From: Erysipelotrichaceae bacterium
Lineage (GTDB): Bacteria > Bacillota_I > Bacilli_A > Erysipelotrichales > Erysipelotrichaceae
DNA: 18,768 nt
Assembly: GCA_003446295.1 (NCBI GenBank)
Contig: DMBB01000286.1
Location: 1-18,768 of the forward strand
Direction: 5' to 3'
A model generated the notes under the pieces. The model saw nothing but the letters and a program-made list of their open reading frames with translations. It did not search any database and was not told where the DNA came from. A program made the translations under genes and the position numbers. Positions 1 to 6,507 of this stretch are shown here, in pieces. Positions within the stretch are counted from its first letter, which is position 1. Every line of letters begins with the position of its first letter.

Positions 1-67
1 TGGTACTCTTGCCAAAATGATAGATTTCCGTGATCTCTTTGTCCGTACGCCGCAAAGTTTCCTTCAT
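1..67 (-). CDS. Start of a truncated leftward gene, possibly a PPOX/NimA-like flavoprotein
   Basis: Only the first 22 codons are present; the frame is open at the window edge. The ATG at 67 follows a good ribosome site (GGGAGG, about 9 nt upstream), and an AT-rich TATATA stretch at 88-95 could be the -10. The residues around RRTDKEITE resemble the beginning of pyridoxamine-5'-phosphate-oxidase-like (PPOX, NimA-type) proteins of Bacillota, which often begin with an (R)RKDREIT-like segment. That is pattern memory on very few residues. The last eight codons (IYHFGKST) lie inside the 24-bp repeat shared with the other end of the window and may not belong to the original gene. If an element has inserted here, this is a broken gene. 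Confidence 0.4.
   Translation of the reverse strand, partial: MKETLRRTDKEITEIYHFGKST
2..25. repeat. Left copy of a 24-bp terminal inverted repeat
   Basis: Bases 2-25 (beginning GGTACTCTTGCC) are the exact reverse complement of 18745-18768. The match ends abruptly on the inner side: TTCCG follows here, GCCG there. Read outward, both copies encode IYHFGKST in frame with the adjacent truncated gene. Confidence 0.9.
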
Positions 68-130
68 CCTGTCTGACCTCCCTTCACTATATATACAATC
101 GGGCAAACCGAAATGCCGGGTCAATTTTAT

Positions 131-157
131 AAAAAAAGCGGTCCGTCATTGAACCGC
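131..157 (-). terminator. Rho-independent terminator of the PrsA-like gene
   Basis: On the minus strand a 7-bp stem GCGGTTC/GGACCGC (one G-U pair) is followed by seven T. It lies about 40 bp past the stop of the 430-aa lipoprotein gene. Confidence 0.85.
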
Positions 158-197
158 CTGTCGCTTCTCTTGTGCTGATATGCAGAGATCATGCAAA

Positions 198-1490
198 TCA
201 GTTCTGCTCTGCCGCTGTACCGTTTGCTTGATCAATCTGATCCTGCAGTGCGAACAGCTTCGTATAGTAGGATGCGATATCGATCTTTTCAAGGATCGAT
301 TCAGCAGTGCATCCGCTGTCTTCCAGAACTTTTGCGCTCAGTTCCTTCATCTTTTTGGATGCGTAGTTGTCAGTGACCGTCTGTTCCAGATCCTGAGGCC
401 TGTCTTCTTCCCTGAGAAGGATGAAGTAGCCGTATGCTGTGCGGTCAGTGATGCCGATCTCACCCGGCTTCAGGACAGTAATGCCTTCATAATAGCCGCT
501 TACCAGTGAATCGGTGTTTGTATACATCTGGACTTCACCGGCTGTGTAGCCGCTCTTATCATATTTCTGCTGCAGTTCCGTGAATTTCTCGGACAGTTCT
601 GTACCGGTCAGTGCGGACAGTTCTTCATAGGCTTTCTTTGCCTCTGCCTCTGCAGCTGCCGCATCGTCATTGTCCATCGTGGAGAACAGAATGCATCTTG
701 CCCAGACAACGCCGTTTTCCTCAGCATATTCGGCGATTTCTTCAGCTTTGATCTCATCCGTCAGAGCGTATTTTCCGCCGTCCGCAAACAGCAGCTTCTG
801 TGCTGTCATGTAATTGTAATTCTTGTTGACCAGTGTTTCGTATCCTTCCCTGGTCGTGCCGAAATAAAGCAGATAGTCTCTGAACGCCTTGGCGCCGTGT
901 TCTTTGATCCATGCCTGTTTCTGTTCTTCCGTATAATCCGCTTCCGCAACAGTTCCCTCGCTGACTGCCCGGCTCCATTCATTCTGTCCGTAGTATTCGA
1001 CGTTATTGTCATAGATGCCTTCGACTTCCGTCTTGTATTCTGCGGGCATTTCCAGGCCTTCCTGCTTTGCGATCACTTCTGAAGCCGCATATGTCAGCGC
1101 AGCATCTGCTGCTACGCTTGCGATATACTGACCGAACGTTCTTCCATCGCCCATGTCATCTGTGACAGCAGGCTCTTTCCCGTAATAATATGCATAATAT
1201 CTGAATGCATCATATGCCTGATATGCCAGTTCAAACGACAGTTCATCCGCAGTCAGCGCTGTGCCTTCCGCATCCATCAATACTGTTTCGTCGTTCAGTA
1301 CGCCGTCTGTCAGGTAGGAAACGATATCCGTTCCGGCTGCCGCATCTACGCCTGCCAGATCAGATACGTCTACTGCTGCGCGTTCTTTGACCGGCTGATC
1401 GGCTGCTGCAGCCCCGTTCTGTGTACCTGCACAGGCACTGACAGAAATACCCAGCGTCAGTGCCAGTAATGTTTTGCTAAATCTGTTCAT
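198..1490 (-). CDS. PrsA/SurA-like lipoprotein with degenerate parvulin domain
   Basis: The 430-aa product starts with a lipoprotein signal peptide; the lipobox VSAC puts the lipidated Cys at residue 20, so it should be anchored outside the membrane. Residues about 75-250 are helical, like the chaperone part of PrsA/SurA foldases. Residues about 258-365 match a PpiC-type rotamase: VVWARCILF at 261-269, the AKKAYEEL helix near 284, the LKPGEIG turn near 340 and GYFILL at 354-359. In active parvulins these two strands read ARHIL and GYHII. Here both His are replaced (Cys266, Phe356), so the domain may act as a chaperone without isomerase activity. The ATG follows GAGGGAAA. The gene has its own promoter (1517-1545) and terminator (131-157), so it is probably monocistronic. 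The family call is firm; loss of catalysis is inference. Confidence 0.85.
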   Translation of the reverse strand: MNRFSKTLLALTLGISVSACAGTQNGAAAADQPVKERAAVDVSDLAGVDAAAGTDIVSYLTDGVLNDETVLMDAEGTALTADELSFELAYQAYDAFRYYAYYYGKEPAVTDDMGDGRTFGQYIASVAADAALTYAASEVIAKQEGLEMPAEYKTEVEGIYDNNVEYYGQNEWSRAVSEGTVAEADYTEEQKQAWIKEHGAKAFRDYLLYFGTTREGYETLVNKNYNYMTAQKLLFADGGKYALTDEIKAEEIAEYAEENGVVWARCILFSTMDNDDAAAAEAEAKKAYEELSALTGTELSEKFTELQQKYDKSGYTAGEVQMYTNTDSLVSGYYEGITVLKPGEIGITDRTAYGYFILLREEDRPQDLEQTVTDNYASKKMKELSAKVLEDSGCTAESILEKIDIASYYTKLFALQDQIDQANGTAAEQN

Positions 1491-1516
1491 AGTCTTTCCC
1501 TCGAATCATGAACATT

Positions 1517-1545
1517 ATTATATGTCATCATGTTTCATCCGTCAC
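1517..1545 (-). promoter_or_regulatory. Sigma-A-type promoter of the PrsA-like gene
   Basis: A perfect -10 TATAAT (1522-1517 on the minus strand) lies 17 bp from a -35 GTGACG (1545-1540). Transcription would begin near 1510, about 20 nt before the ATG at 1490. Confidence 0.7.
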
Positions 1546-1587
1546 ACAGTTATGACCCGTTCTTAAACAGCATATTCTTAAGAATGC

Positions 1588-1611
1588 AAAGAAAAACCGG
1601 CAATTGCCGGT
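1588..1611 (-). terminator. Terminator of the Fic-like gene
   Basis: On the minus strand the perfect 16-bp palindrome ACCGGCAATTGCCGGT (1596-1611) is followed by TTTTCTTT. It sits about 29 bp past the stop at 1640. Confidence 0.8.
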
Positions 1612-1639
1612 CCGGTATACTGATCTGACGCCCGGAGCT

Positions 1640-2230
1640 TCAGGACATCCGCTCTCCTCTCAGGCAGCACTTGAACACCCAGTTTTTGAACGGTTCGGAA
1701 TCCCTGGTCACATTCAGTTTCTGCAGATGTTCTCTGAAATCATCATCATACATGGGAGGCACGGTGATCACACCGCAGCCGTTTTCCAGCATGATCTTGT
1801 TGGCAAACATCAGCGCAACACGGATGTCTCCGTCTTCAAACAGACGCTTATCCAGGATATACAGCATGGCGTCGATGGCGATCTCGGTATTTGCCTTTGC
1901 GGGCTGGTTGATGATGCGGCTCAGTTCTTCGATCTGCTCATCTGTCATATTGTTGGTAAAGCCTTCCTGCAGGCCCTCCATCAGCAGCGTGTGCAGATCA
2001 AGCAGGTAATGATAATCGATCTCTGCGTCCTTATCCAGCTGGAGATATTCAAAGGTACGCTTAAAATTCGAATATGCCAGAGCAGCTTCTTCATCCTGAA
2101 TTCCCTGCAGACATTCTTCCTGAGTAACATCATATCTTGCAAGTTTCATTGCATTGAATAAAAGCAGATCCATGTTTTTCTGAACATAAGCTGCATTACG
2201 GGCGCGCGACATTACAAACTTGTTTTTCAT
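1640..2230 (-). CDS. Fic-like protein with altered catalytic motif
   Basis: The 196-aa product resembles a Fic family common in Bacillota. It has an N-terminal SRARNAAYVQKN segment, an IDYHYLLDLHTLLMEGL helix around 71-87, and a C-terminal core at 117-160 (AIDAMLYILDKRLFEDGDIR, then FANKIMLENGCGVITVP). In active relatives the core reads about LFYDGNKRT, a version of HxFxxGNGR. Here residues 130-137 are LFEDGDIR: the motif His position is basic, Asn is Asp, and the residue before Arg is Ile. Fic enzymes transfer AMP or other nucleotide groups to proteins; this one may be inactive or have another role. AAGGAG lies 7 nt before the ATG, and a TATAAT lies at 2282-2287. No antitoxin-like partner adjoins it. 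Fic fold: fairly sure. Activity: unknown. Confidence 0.7.
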   Translation of the reverse strand: MKNKFVMSRARNAAYVQKNMDLLLFNAMKLARYDVTQEECLQGIQDEEAALAYSNFKRTFEYLQLDKDAEIDYHYLLDLHTLLMEGLQEGFTNNMTDEQIEELSRIINQPAKANTEIAIDAMLYILDKRLFEDGDIRVALMFANKIMLENGCGVITVPPMYDDDFREHLQKLNVTRDSEPFKNWVFKCCLRGERMS

Positions 2231-2281
2231 GATGGGCTCCTTATGATCTCTTTAAACGTACGTGCTTCGATTTCCGGATTT

Positions 2282-2287
2282 ATTATA
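2282..2287 (-). promoter_or_regulatory. -10 element of the Fic-like gene
   Basis: Perfect TATAAT on the minus strand, about 50 bp upstream of the ATG at 2230. The -35 at the right distance is poor (about 3 of 6 matches), so the promoter may be weak or activator dependent. Confidence 0.5.
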
Positions 2288-2300
2288 CTATGCGAACACG

Positions 2301-2329
2301 AAAAACTTCCATGATGAATCATGCATCAT
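2301..2329 (-). terminator. Possible weak terminator after capA-like gene
   Basis: On the minus strand ATGATG and CATCAT pair around a 7-nt loop (2311-2329), and five T follow at 2305-2301 after a 5-nt gap. The stem is AT-rich and short, and it runs directly into the Fic gene promoter, so some read-through is likely. Confidence 0.35.
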
Positions 2330-2362
2330 TGACAAAAGATTCTGCCTGTATTGTCTCCGGTC

Positions 2363-3526
2363 TCACATCTGGCCGAGTATATAATCAACGACCTGCGGAA
2401 GGCTGCTTTCTTTCCATGCGCCTTCCTGTTCTTTCTGTGCCAGTTCCCAGATGATCGTAAAATCAAGCGCTTCACCCGGCACACGGTAGCGTCTGTTGGG
2501 ATCGGTGAAATGTTCCTCCCATTCCTGAGGCGTCTTATGCTCAAATGCTTTGGGATTGAGGTAGATCTGCTGGCGTTTCGTCGCAGCCAGGAACATCTTT
2601 GCGGCAAGCGGGGAAAGCTTCTCATATTCCTCCTGCTGAACATCCGCAAAGATCTGCGGAAGGTCAGCCTTCACGATATGTTCGGGTCCACGGATGATAT
2701 TGATCCCGACAGCCTCCCATGTATAGTTCTCTTCCGTGAAATTCAGCTTCACCAGAATGCCTTCTTCCGTGTGATACTGTGCTCTCTGGTAGTCTGTATC
2801 AAAGATGAAGTTTCCGAGTGAATAGAAGATCACCTTATCGCCGACCGTCTCATAGTTCATCGGAACATGCGGATGGTGCGCCACGATCATGTCTGCACCC
2901 ATATCAAGGAACTTCAGATAGCGCTCACGCACATAAGGGCTCGGGAGTGACGTGAATTCTTCTCCGCCGTGCACGATCAGACAGCACCAGCGGCATCTGC
3001 TTTTGATCTCACGGATATTCGCTTCGATCAGTTCCATTTCATTCCACAAAAGGCAGCCTGCCTTGGCTTCACCCGCAGGTTTGCAGCCAGTGCGGAAGCC
3101 GATGCTGAACAGACCGATCCCGCCTGCATCCGGCAGATACAGGATCTCTTTTGCCTGGTTCAGGTTCATGCCGACGCCGACTGTTTTCGCCCCGAACTTC
3201 CCTGCTTCCTCCAGTGTTTTCCTTACGCCTTCATCTCCGGCATCCAGGATGTGGTTATTGCAGAGATTCCAGATATCGGCGCCCATCTTTCCAAGCACCT
3301 TGACCGCATCCGGATCCATTGCATGGACCAGCTGCTGCACGCCCTGCAGACCTTCCTTCTTTTCCTGACGGACCAGCGCACCTTCCACATTGGCAACAAC
3401 ATGGTCACCGCTGTGCAGGAAATCAAGGATCTCATCTGAGATCAGTTCCTCGTCATTCCATTTGCCGTCCATGTATTTATCGAATCCGATGTCTCCCGTA
3501 AATACCAATGATACTGTTTCTGCCAT
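2363..3526 (-). CDS. CapA-family metallophosphatase (PGA_cap domain)
   Basis: The product (387 aa from this start) carries the metal-binding motifs of the CapA/PgsA calcineurin-like family in order: TGDIGFD (GD at 11-12), NVEG at 46-49, NNHILDAG from 90, HGGEEF at 186-191, HHPHV at 217-221 and YSLGNFIFD at 235-243. Members are linked to poly-gamma-glutamate or capsule metabolism, but many stand-alone copies have no proven substrate. No signal peptide or membrane segment is visible, so it is probably cytosolic, unlike classical CapA. No pgsB/pgsC/capB-like genes are near. An in-frame TTG extension to 3577 exists, but the ATG at 3526 has GGGAGG at the right distance and fits the domain start, so it was preferred. 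The extension would also begin inside the promoter. A strong promoter with an embedded dyad controls it. Confidence 0.88.
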   Translation of the reverse strand: MAETVSLVFTGDIGFDKYMDGKWNDEELISDEILDFLHSGDHVVANVEGALVRQEKKEGLQGVQQLVHAMDPDAVKVLGKMGADIWNLCNNHILDAGDEGVRKTLEEAGKFGAKTVGVGMNLNQAKEILYLPDAGGIGLFSIGFRTGCKPAGEAKAGCLLWNEMELIEANIREIKSRCRWCCLIVHGGEEFTSLPSPYVRERYLKFLDMGADMIVAHHPHVPMNYETVGDKVIFYSLGNFIFDTDYQRAQYHTEEGILVKLNFTEENYTWEAVGINIIRGPEHIVKADLPQIFADVQQEEYEKLSPLAAKMFLAATKRQQIYLNPKAFEHKTPQEWEEHFTDPNRRYRVPGEALDFTIIWELAQKEQEGAWKESSLPQVVDYILGQM

Positions 3527-3557
3527 GTGCAACCTCCCGTCATACGACTTCAAGACA

Positions 3558-3587
3558 ATTATTGACCGGTCTTCCAAGCGATGTCAA
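3558..3587 (-). promoter_or_regulatory. Promoter of the capA-like gene
   Basis: Minus strand: a perfect -35 TTGACA (3587-3582), an 18-bp spacer, and a -10 AATAAT (3563-3558). The start would fall near 3551, giving a leader of about 25 nt. The spacer contains the left GACCGGTC palindrome of the dyad at 3564-3607. Confidence 0.75.
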
Positions 3588-3607
3588 ACAATGGAAGCGG
3601 ACCGGTC
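3564..3607. promoter_or_regulatory. Large dyad, likely operator between capA-like and membrane gene
   Basis: Two copies of the 8-bp palindrome GACCGGTC (3564-3571 and 3600-3607) lie in inverted context: GACCGGTC-TTCCA on the left and TGGAAG-CG-GACCGGTC on the right, so the arms pair with a small bulge. The left half lies between the -35 and -10 of the leftward promoter. The right half lies 12 bp upstream of the rightward -35. The placement suggests repressor binding. The protein that binds is unknown. Confidence 0.55.
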
Positions 3608-3618
3608 ATGCGTCTGTA

Positions 3619-3647
3619 TTTACTTTTGAACAATACATGCTTATAAT
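3619..3647 (+). promoter_or_regulatory. Promoter of the small membrane protein gene
   Basis: -35 TTTACT (3619-3624), 17-bp spacer, -10 TATAAT (3642-3647). The start would be near 3654, about 40 nt before the ATG. Confidence 0.7.
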
Positions 3648-3692
3648 CCCATTTAACAGCATCTGCATGCTGTATAAACTGAAAGGAGAAGA

Positions 3693-4244
3693 ATGATGAA
3701 TATTCAAAGAGCATTATCGTTTATTGCGTTCGGGTTCCTGTTTACCCTGCTCAACATAAATATCAATTCGATCAATTTCACACCGGCCTTTATCGGATGG
3801 ATCCTGCTGTTCCTGGCTTATGACAACCTTGGAACATATACAGAAGGAAAGGTCTGGCTGAAATGGACATCCTGCGCACTGGCAGTACTCTCACTGGCTG
3901 TATGGCTGCTCGGCATCACAAACCCGGACTTCGATGCCAGAATCGTGAATTCGCTCATTTCGGCGGTCTCTGCTGTATATATGTATTTCCTGCTCGGAAT
4001 ACTCGAAAAGGTCGCGGATGATTATGGATCAGCCGTCAGCAGCAAACTTCATACCGTCAAGGTGGTCAACCTGGTCTGTGTATGTGTATTTGAACTGATC
4101 TCTGTTCAGCTGAACGCCATGAAAAACCCTGACACACTGATCGCTGTGATCACTGTACTGCTGCTGTTCTTCATACTTGGCATTGCGATCTATACAATGT
4201 TCCTGCTATTCCGTTTGAGGAAAGACATCAAGCAGCTTGCATGA
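3693..4244 (+). CDS. Small multi-pass membrane protein, function unknown
   Basis: The 183-aa product is mostly hydrophobic, with about six likely membrane segments (near residues 8-20, 29-44, 57-75, 86-104, 124-140 and 148-172). It ends in a short basic tail (RLRKDIKQLA). It begins with two consecutive ATG codons. AAAGGAG upstream suits either, and the first was kept. No catalytic or transport motif was recognised, and no family name can be given. It has its own promoter and a shared bidirectional terminator, so it is a single-gene unit divergent from the capA-like gene. The two may share control through the dyad at 3564-3607. Confidence 0.75.
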   Translation: MMNIQRALSFIAFGFLFTLLNININSINFTPAFIGWILLFLAYDNLGTYTEGKVWLKWTSCALAVLSLAVWLLGITNPDFDARIVNSLISAVSAVYMYFLLGILEKVADDYGSAVSSKLHTVKVVNLVCVCVFELISVQLNAMKNPDTLIAVITVLLLFFILGIAIYTMFLLFRLRKDIKQLA

Positions 4245-4251
4245 ACCTGAT

Positions 4252-4282
4252 AAAAAGCACTCCATTTGCGAAGTGCTTTTTT
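4252..4282. terminator. Bidirectional terminator between convergent genes
   Basis: AAAAAGCACT (4252-4261) pairs with AGTGCTTTTT (4272-4281). T-runs on both strands let it serve the membrane protein gene (rightward) and the coiled-coil gene (leftward, stop at 4285). Confidence 0.85.
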
Positions 4283-4284
4283 CA

Positions 4285-4602
4285 TTATATGATCGGATCT
4301 CCCTGCATCCTGCGGATCTTCAGTGTCAGCTCGTATTCCTCATCTCTCAGAACACGTACTTCTTCCTGTGCTTTCGTCAGCTCGTGTGCAAGTTCTTCAT
4401 TCAGTTCATCAATGCGTCCCTGCAGGTCTTTCTTTTCCCCGAATTTGAACAGACCAAGGGAGGCGATTTCCGCCTGATGCTTTGCGATCCTGTTCTCCAG
4501 GTCTGCACGCACCTTTTCATAATTCCCCAAAACTCTTGCCTCGGCATCTTCGATCTTCTGCAGCTCAGCCTGCAGTTCTTCCAATGTTTCGTTCCCAGTC
4601 AT
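4285..4602 (-). CDS. Short coiled-coil protein, function unknown
   Basis: The 105-aa product is highly charged and almost wholly helical. Residues 4-45 and 60-98 have heptad-like spacing of Leu, Ile and Ala, broken by a GLFKFGEKKDLQ segment at about 50-61. This gives two coiled-coil arms around a small hinge. There is no signal peptide, membrane segment or Cys cluster. The hinge followed by a KKdLqgrIdeL-like helix recalls small coiled-coil regions in many Bacillota proteins, but this is not specific. GGGGAG lies about 9 nt before the ATG. It is divergent from the AIM24-family gene across a palindrome-rich 242-bp region. Confidence 0.7.
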   Translation of the reverse strand: MTGNETLEELQAELQKIEDAEARVLGNYEKVRADLENRIAKHQAEIASLGLFKFGEKKDLQGRIDELNEELAHELTKAQEEVRVLRDEEYELTLKIRRMQGDPII

Positions 4603-4637
4603 AATATTATCTCCCCTTGTTCCATATCATCTCATAT

Positions 4638-4668
4638 TTTTGACCTCTTGTGGGCCAATGCGTCAAAA
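4638..4668. promoter_or_regulatory. Inverted repeat TTTTGAC/GTCAAAA upstream of the coiled-coil gene
   Basis: TTTTGAC (4638-4644) and GTCAAAA (4662-4668) form a perfect 7-bp dyad, spaced 17 bp. On the minus strand the distal arm supplies a -35-like TTGACG (4666-4661). The -10 region is poor, so this may be an operator, a promoter, or both. Confidence 0.4.
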
Positions 4669-4704
4669 GACACAAAGAACCTTCTTACTTTTCCTGCGCA
4701 GATA

Positions 4705-4720
4705 TGAAAACATGTTTTCA
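4705..4720. promoter_or_regulatory. Perfect 16-bp palindrome, putative operator
   Basis: TGAAAACATGTTTTCA reads the same on both strands. It lies midway in the 4603-4844 divergent region. It is followed at once by a looser dyad, GGAAT-N9-ATTCC (4722-4740). No T-run follows, so it is not a terminator. Confidence 0.5.
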
Positions 4721-4812
4721 CGGAATCATATGAATATTCCTCACATTGAAGACAGTATTGGCAGAAAAGTTTAATATTGTCTCTCCTGCCCGGCAGCCTT
4801 CATGATCAATGC

Positions 4813-4818
4813 TATAAT
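4813..4818 (+). promoter_or_regulatory. -10 element of the AIM24-family gene
   Basis: Perfect TATAAT, 26 bp before the ATG, so the leader is very short. The -35 at 17 bp (CCGGCA) is poor, which suggests activator help or a weak promoter. Confidence 0.5.
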
Positions 4819-4844
4819 TCAGACAGCAGAAGGAGAAACATCAT

Positions 4845-5519
4845 ATGAAATTTGAAATTACCGGAACACCGTTCCCTGTCGTTGAATGCAGACTGGAACG
4901 CGGAGAAGAAATGATCACGGAAGGCGGTTCCATGGTCTGGATGTCCAATGATATTGAAATGCACACCACCGGTACAGGCGGTCTGGGAAGACTTTTCTCC
5001 GGTGAGAACATCTTCCGGAACATATACACTGCCGGAAGTGATGATTCCTATATTGCCTTTGGTGCAAGCTTTCCCGGCAGGATCATTCCTCTGGACCTCA
5101 GAAACGGCGCATGGATCTTTCAGAAGGGTTCATTCCTGGCATCAGAGTCATCTGTTAACCTGAGCACATTCTTCAACAAAAAGCTGAGCACCGGACTGTT
5201 CGGCGGCGAAGGCTTCATCATGCAGAAGCTGTCCGGAAACGGGATCGCCTTTGTAGAGATCGATGGGGCACTTGTGGAGAGACAGCTGCAGCGCGGAGAA
5301 CAGATCATCGTAGATACCGGCAATGTAGCCGGGTTCACTGAAGGAGTCACAATGGATATCGTTGCAGTCAAAGGACTGAAAAACAAACTGCTGGGCGGTG
5401 AAGGACTCTTCAATACCGTACTGACTGGTCCCGGTACTGTATGGCTTCAGACCATGACGATCCCGAATCTTGCCAAATCGCTGATTCCTTACCTGCCTGT
5501 AAGCAGCGGAAACAATTGA
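4845..5519 (+). CDS. AIM24-family (TIGR00266-type) protein
   Basis: The 224-aa product fits the AIM24/TIGR00266 family along its length: an early LERGEEMITEGGSMVWMS segment, a GGLGRLFSGENIFRN glycine-rich turn near 45-60, PGRIIPLDL near 77, an LFGGEGFIMQKLSGNG repeat near 118, and a C-terminal KNKLLGGEGLFNTVLTGPG repeat near 178. These proteins form all-beta tubby-like sandwiches of poorly known role; in bacteria they are soluble and often single genes. The length is typical and nothing is missing. AAGGAG precedes the ATG by 8-9 nt. The gene has its own -10 element and ends at a strong terminator, so it is monocistronic. Confidence 0.9.
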   Translation: MKFEITGTPFPVVECRLERGEEMITEGGSMVWMSNDIEMHTTGTGGLGRLFSGENIFRNIYTAGSDDSYIAFGASFPGRIIPLDLRNGAWIFQKGSFLASESSVNLSTFFNKKLSTGLFGGEGFIMQKLSGNGIAFVEIDGALVERQLQRGEQIIVDTGNVAGFTEGVTMDIVAVKGLKNKLLGGEGLFNTVLTGPGTVWLQTMTIPNLAKSLIPYLPVSSGNN

Positions 5520-5527
5520 TCATTCAT

Positions 5528-5556
5528 ATCTTCCGGAGACCCCGGAAGATTTTTTT
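5528..5556 (+). terminator. Terminator of the AIM24-family gene
   Basis: ATCTTCCGG (5528-5536) pairs perfectly with CCGGAAGAT (5542-5550), followed by a run of T to 5556. Confidence 0.9.
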
Positions 5557-5575
5557 CGCAGACAATGACATGCAG

Positions 5576-5600
5576 AAAAAAGCGAGGGATATTTTCCCTC
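5576..5600 (-). terminator. Terminator of the LysR pair
   Basis: On the minus strand GAGGGA pairs with TCCCTC (5584-5600), then GC and six T (5581-5576). It sits 12 bp past the stop at 5613. Confidence 0.8.
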
Positions 5601-5612
5601 ACATTTCCGTTA

Positions 5613-6506
5613 TCAATCCCGAATGAAATATTCCCGCCCTTTCTGATCGAACTCCAGGGCAAATGCACTCAGCTGATCCATCAGCGGATTGAGCGGTTTT
5701 TTCCGCCATACAAACCAGAACTCCATTTTGACTGCTTCTTCTGTCAGCAGAGGTATCGCTTTGATCTTCCGCATCTGCGCTCTCAGCAGACGCATCGTAT
5801 TGTATCCGATCGCCACAGCGTCTGATCTGGCAAGAATATCGAGCTTATCATCAAACTCCTCGCAGACAAAGCGCACATCCGGCTCAAAACCGTGATTGAT
5901 GCAGTAATCATATGTCCAGTCCAGCCTGCCGTTGTGGGCCGTAAATACAAAGCCGGCTTCCTTCAGATCATCAAGTGTCAGCTGTTCTCTTGACGCAAGC
6001 GGATTCTTATCATGCATCATGACCAGCAATGAAGTGCGTACTGCCATTTTTATGCCGGGCTGTCCCTGCATATCTTCTTTCGGGATCAGGAATGCATCCA
6101 GGTCTGACATCAGATAATTGTCCAGGATCGCCTTTTCGTCATACAGTTCGATCTGTATGTCGGGATGCCGCTCAAGGAACGCCGACAGCATGATATACAG
6201 CGTATCGCTGTTGATCATCGTTCCGATCCTGATCCTGCCCACACTGTGTGCAGAGCGGTCGATATCAGCCATGAGTCTGTCTTTGAATGCTTTGTTTTTG
6301 TGCGCCCATTCCAGGAAATACTTCCCGTTCGGCGTCAGCTTCATGCCTTTTACCGACCTGTCAAACAGGCTGTATCCAAGCTCTTTTTCCAGTTTCTGCA
6401 GCATGCTGCTTAGGGCCGATGGAGACATGTTCAGTTCTTCCGCCGCCAGCGTCATATTGTTCAGCTCGGCGATCTTGATAAATGACTTGATCGACTCCAG
6501 TTCCAT
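5613..6506 (-). CDS. LysR-family regulator, second of a tandem pair
   Basis: The 297-aa product is a full-length LysR-type regulator. The N-terminal winged helix-turn-helix covers residues 4-60 (FIKIAELNNMTLAAEELNMS, then LQKLEKELGYSLFDRS). A linker helix follows, then a periplasmic-binding-protein-like effector domain from about 90 (GRIRIGTMINSDTLYIML). The effector is not predictable. The ATG begins one base after the stop of the upstream LysR gene, and its ribosome site (GGAGAAT) lies inside that gene, so the two are co-transcribed and probably coupled. A hairpin terminator follows. The layout of the pair suggests duplication, but the two proteins differ widely outside the HTH. Confidence 0.92.
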   Translation of the reverse strand: MELESIKSFIKIAELNNMTLAAEELNMSPSALSSMLQKLEKELGYSLFDRSVKGMKLTPNGKYFLEWAHKNKAFKDRLMADIDRSAHSVGRIRIGTMINSDTLYIMLSAFLERHPDIQIELYDEKAILDNYLMSDLDAFLIPKEDMQGQPGIKMAVRTSLLVMMHDKNPLASREQLTLDDLKEAGFVFTAHNGRLDWTYDYCINHGFEPDVRFVCEEFDDKLDILARSDAVAIGYNTMRLLRAQMRKIKAIPLLTEEAVKMEFWFVWRKKPLNPLMDQLSAFALEFDQKGREYFIRD

Positions 6507-6507
6507 A

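Noticed and set aside
1574..1585. 12-bp palindrome ATTCTTAAGAAT upstream of the PrsA-like promoter
   Set aside because: Short and AT-rich, about 29 bp above the -35, with no second copy; could be chance.
1604..2161. Open frame of 185 codons on the plus strand opposite the Fic-like gene
   Set aside because: No ribosome site, runs through the terminator palindrome, and the opposite strand encodes a recognisable protein.
1640..2230. Fic toxin-antitoxin pair
   Set aside because: No antitoxin-like gene adjoins it, and the catalytic motif is altered.
3526..3577. Longer start (TTG) for the capA-like protein
   Set aside because: It would begin within the -35/-10 region of the gene's own promoter; the ATG at 3526 has a strong ribosome site.
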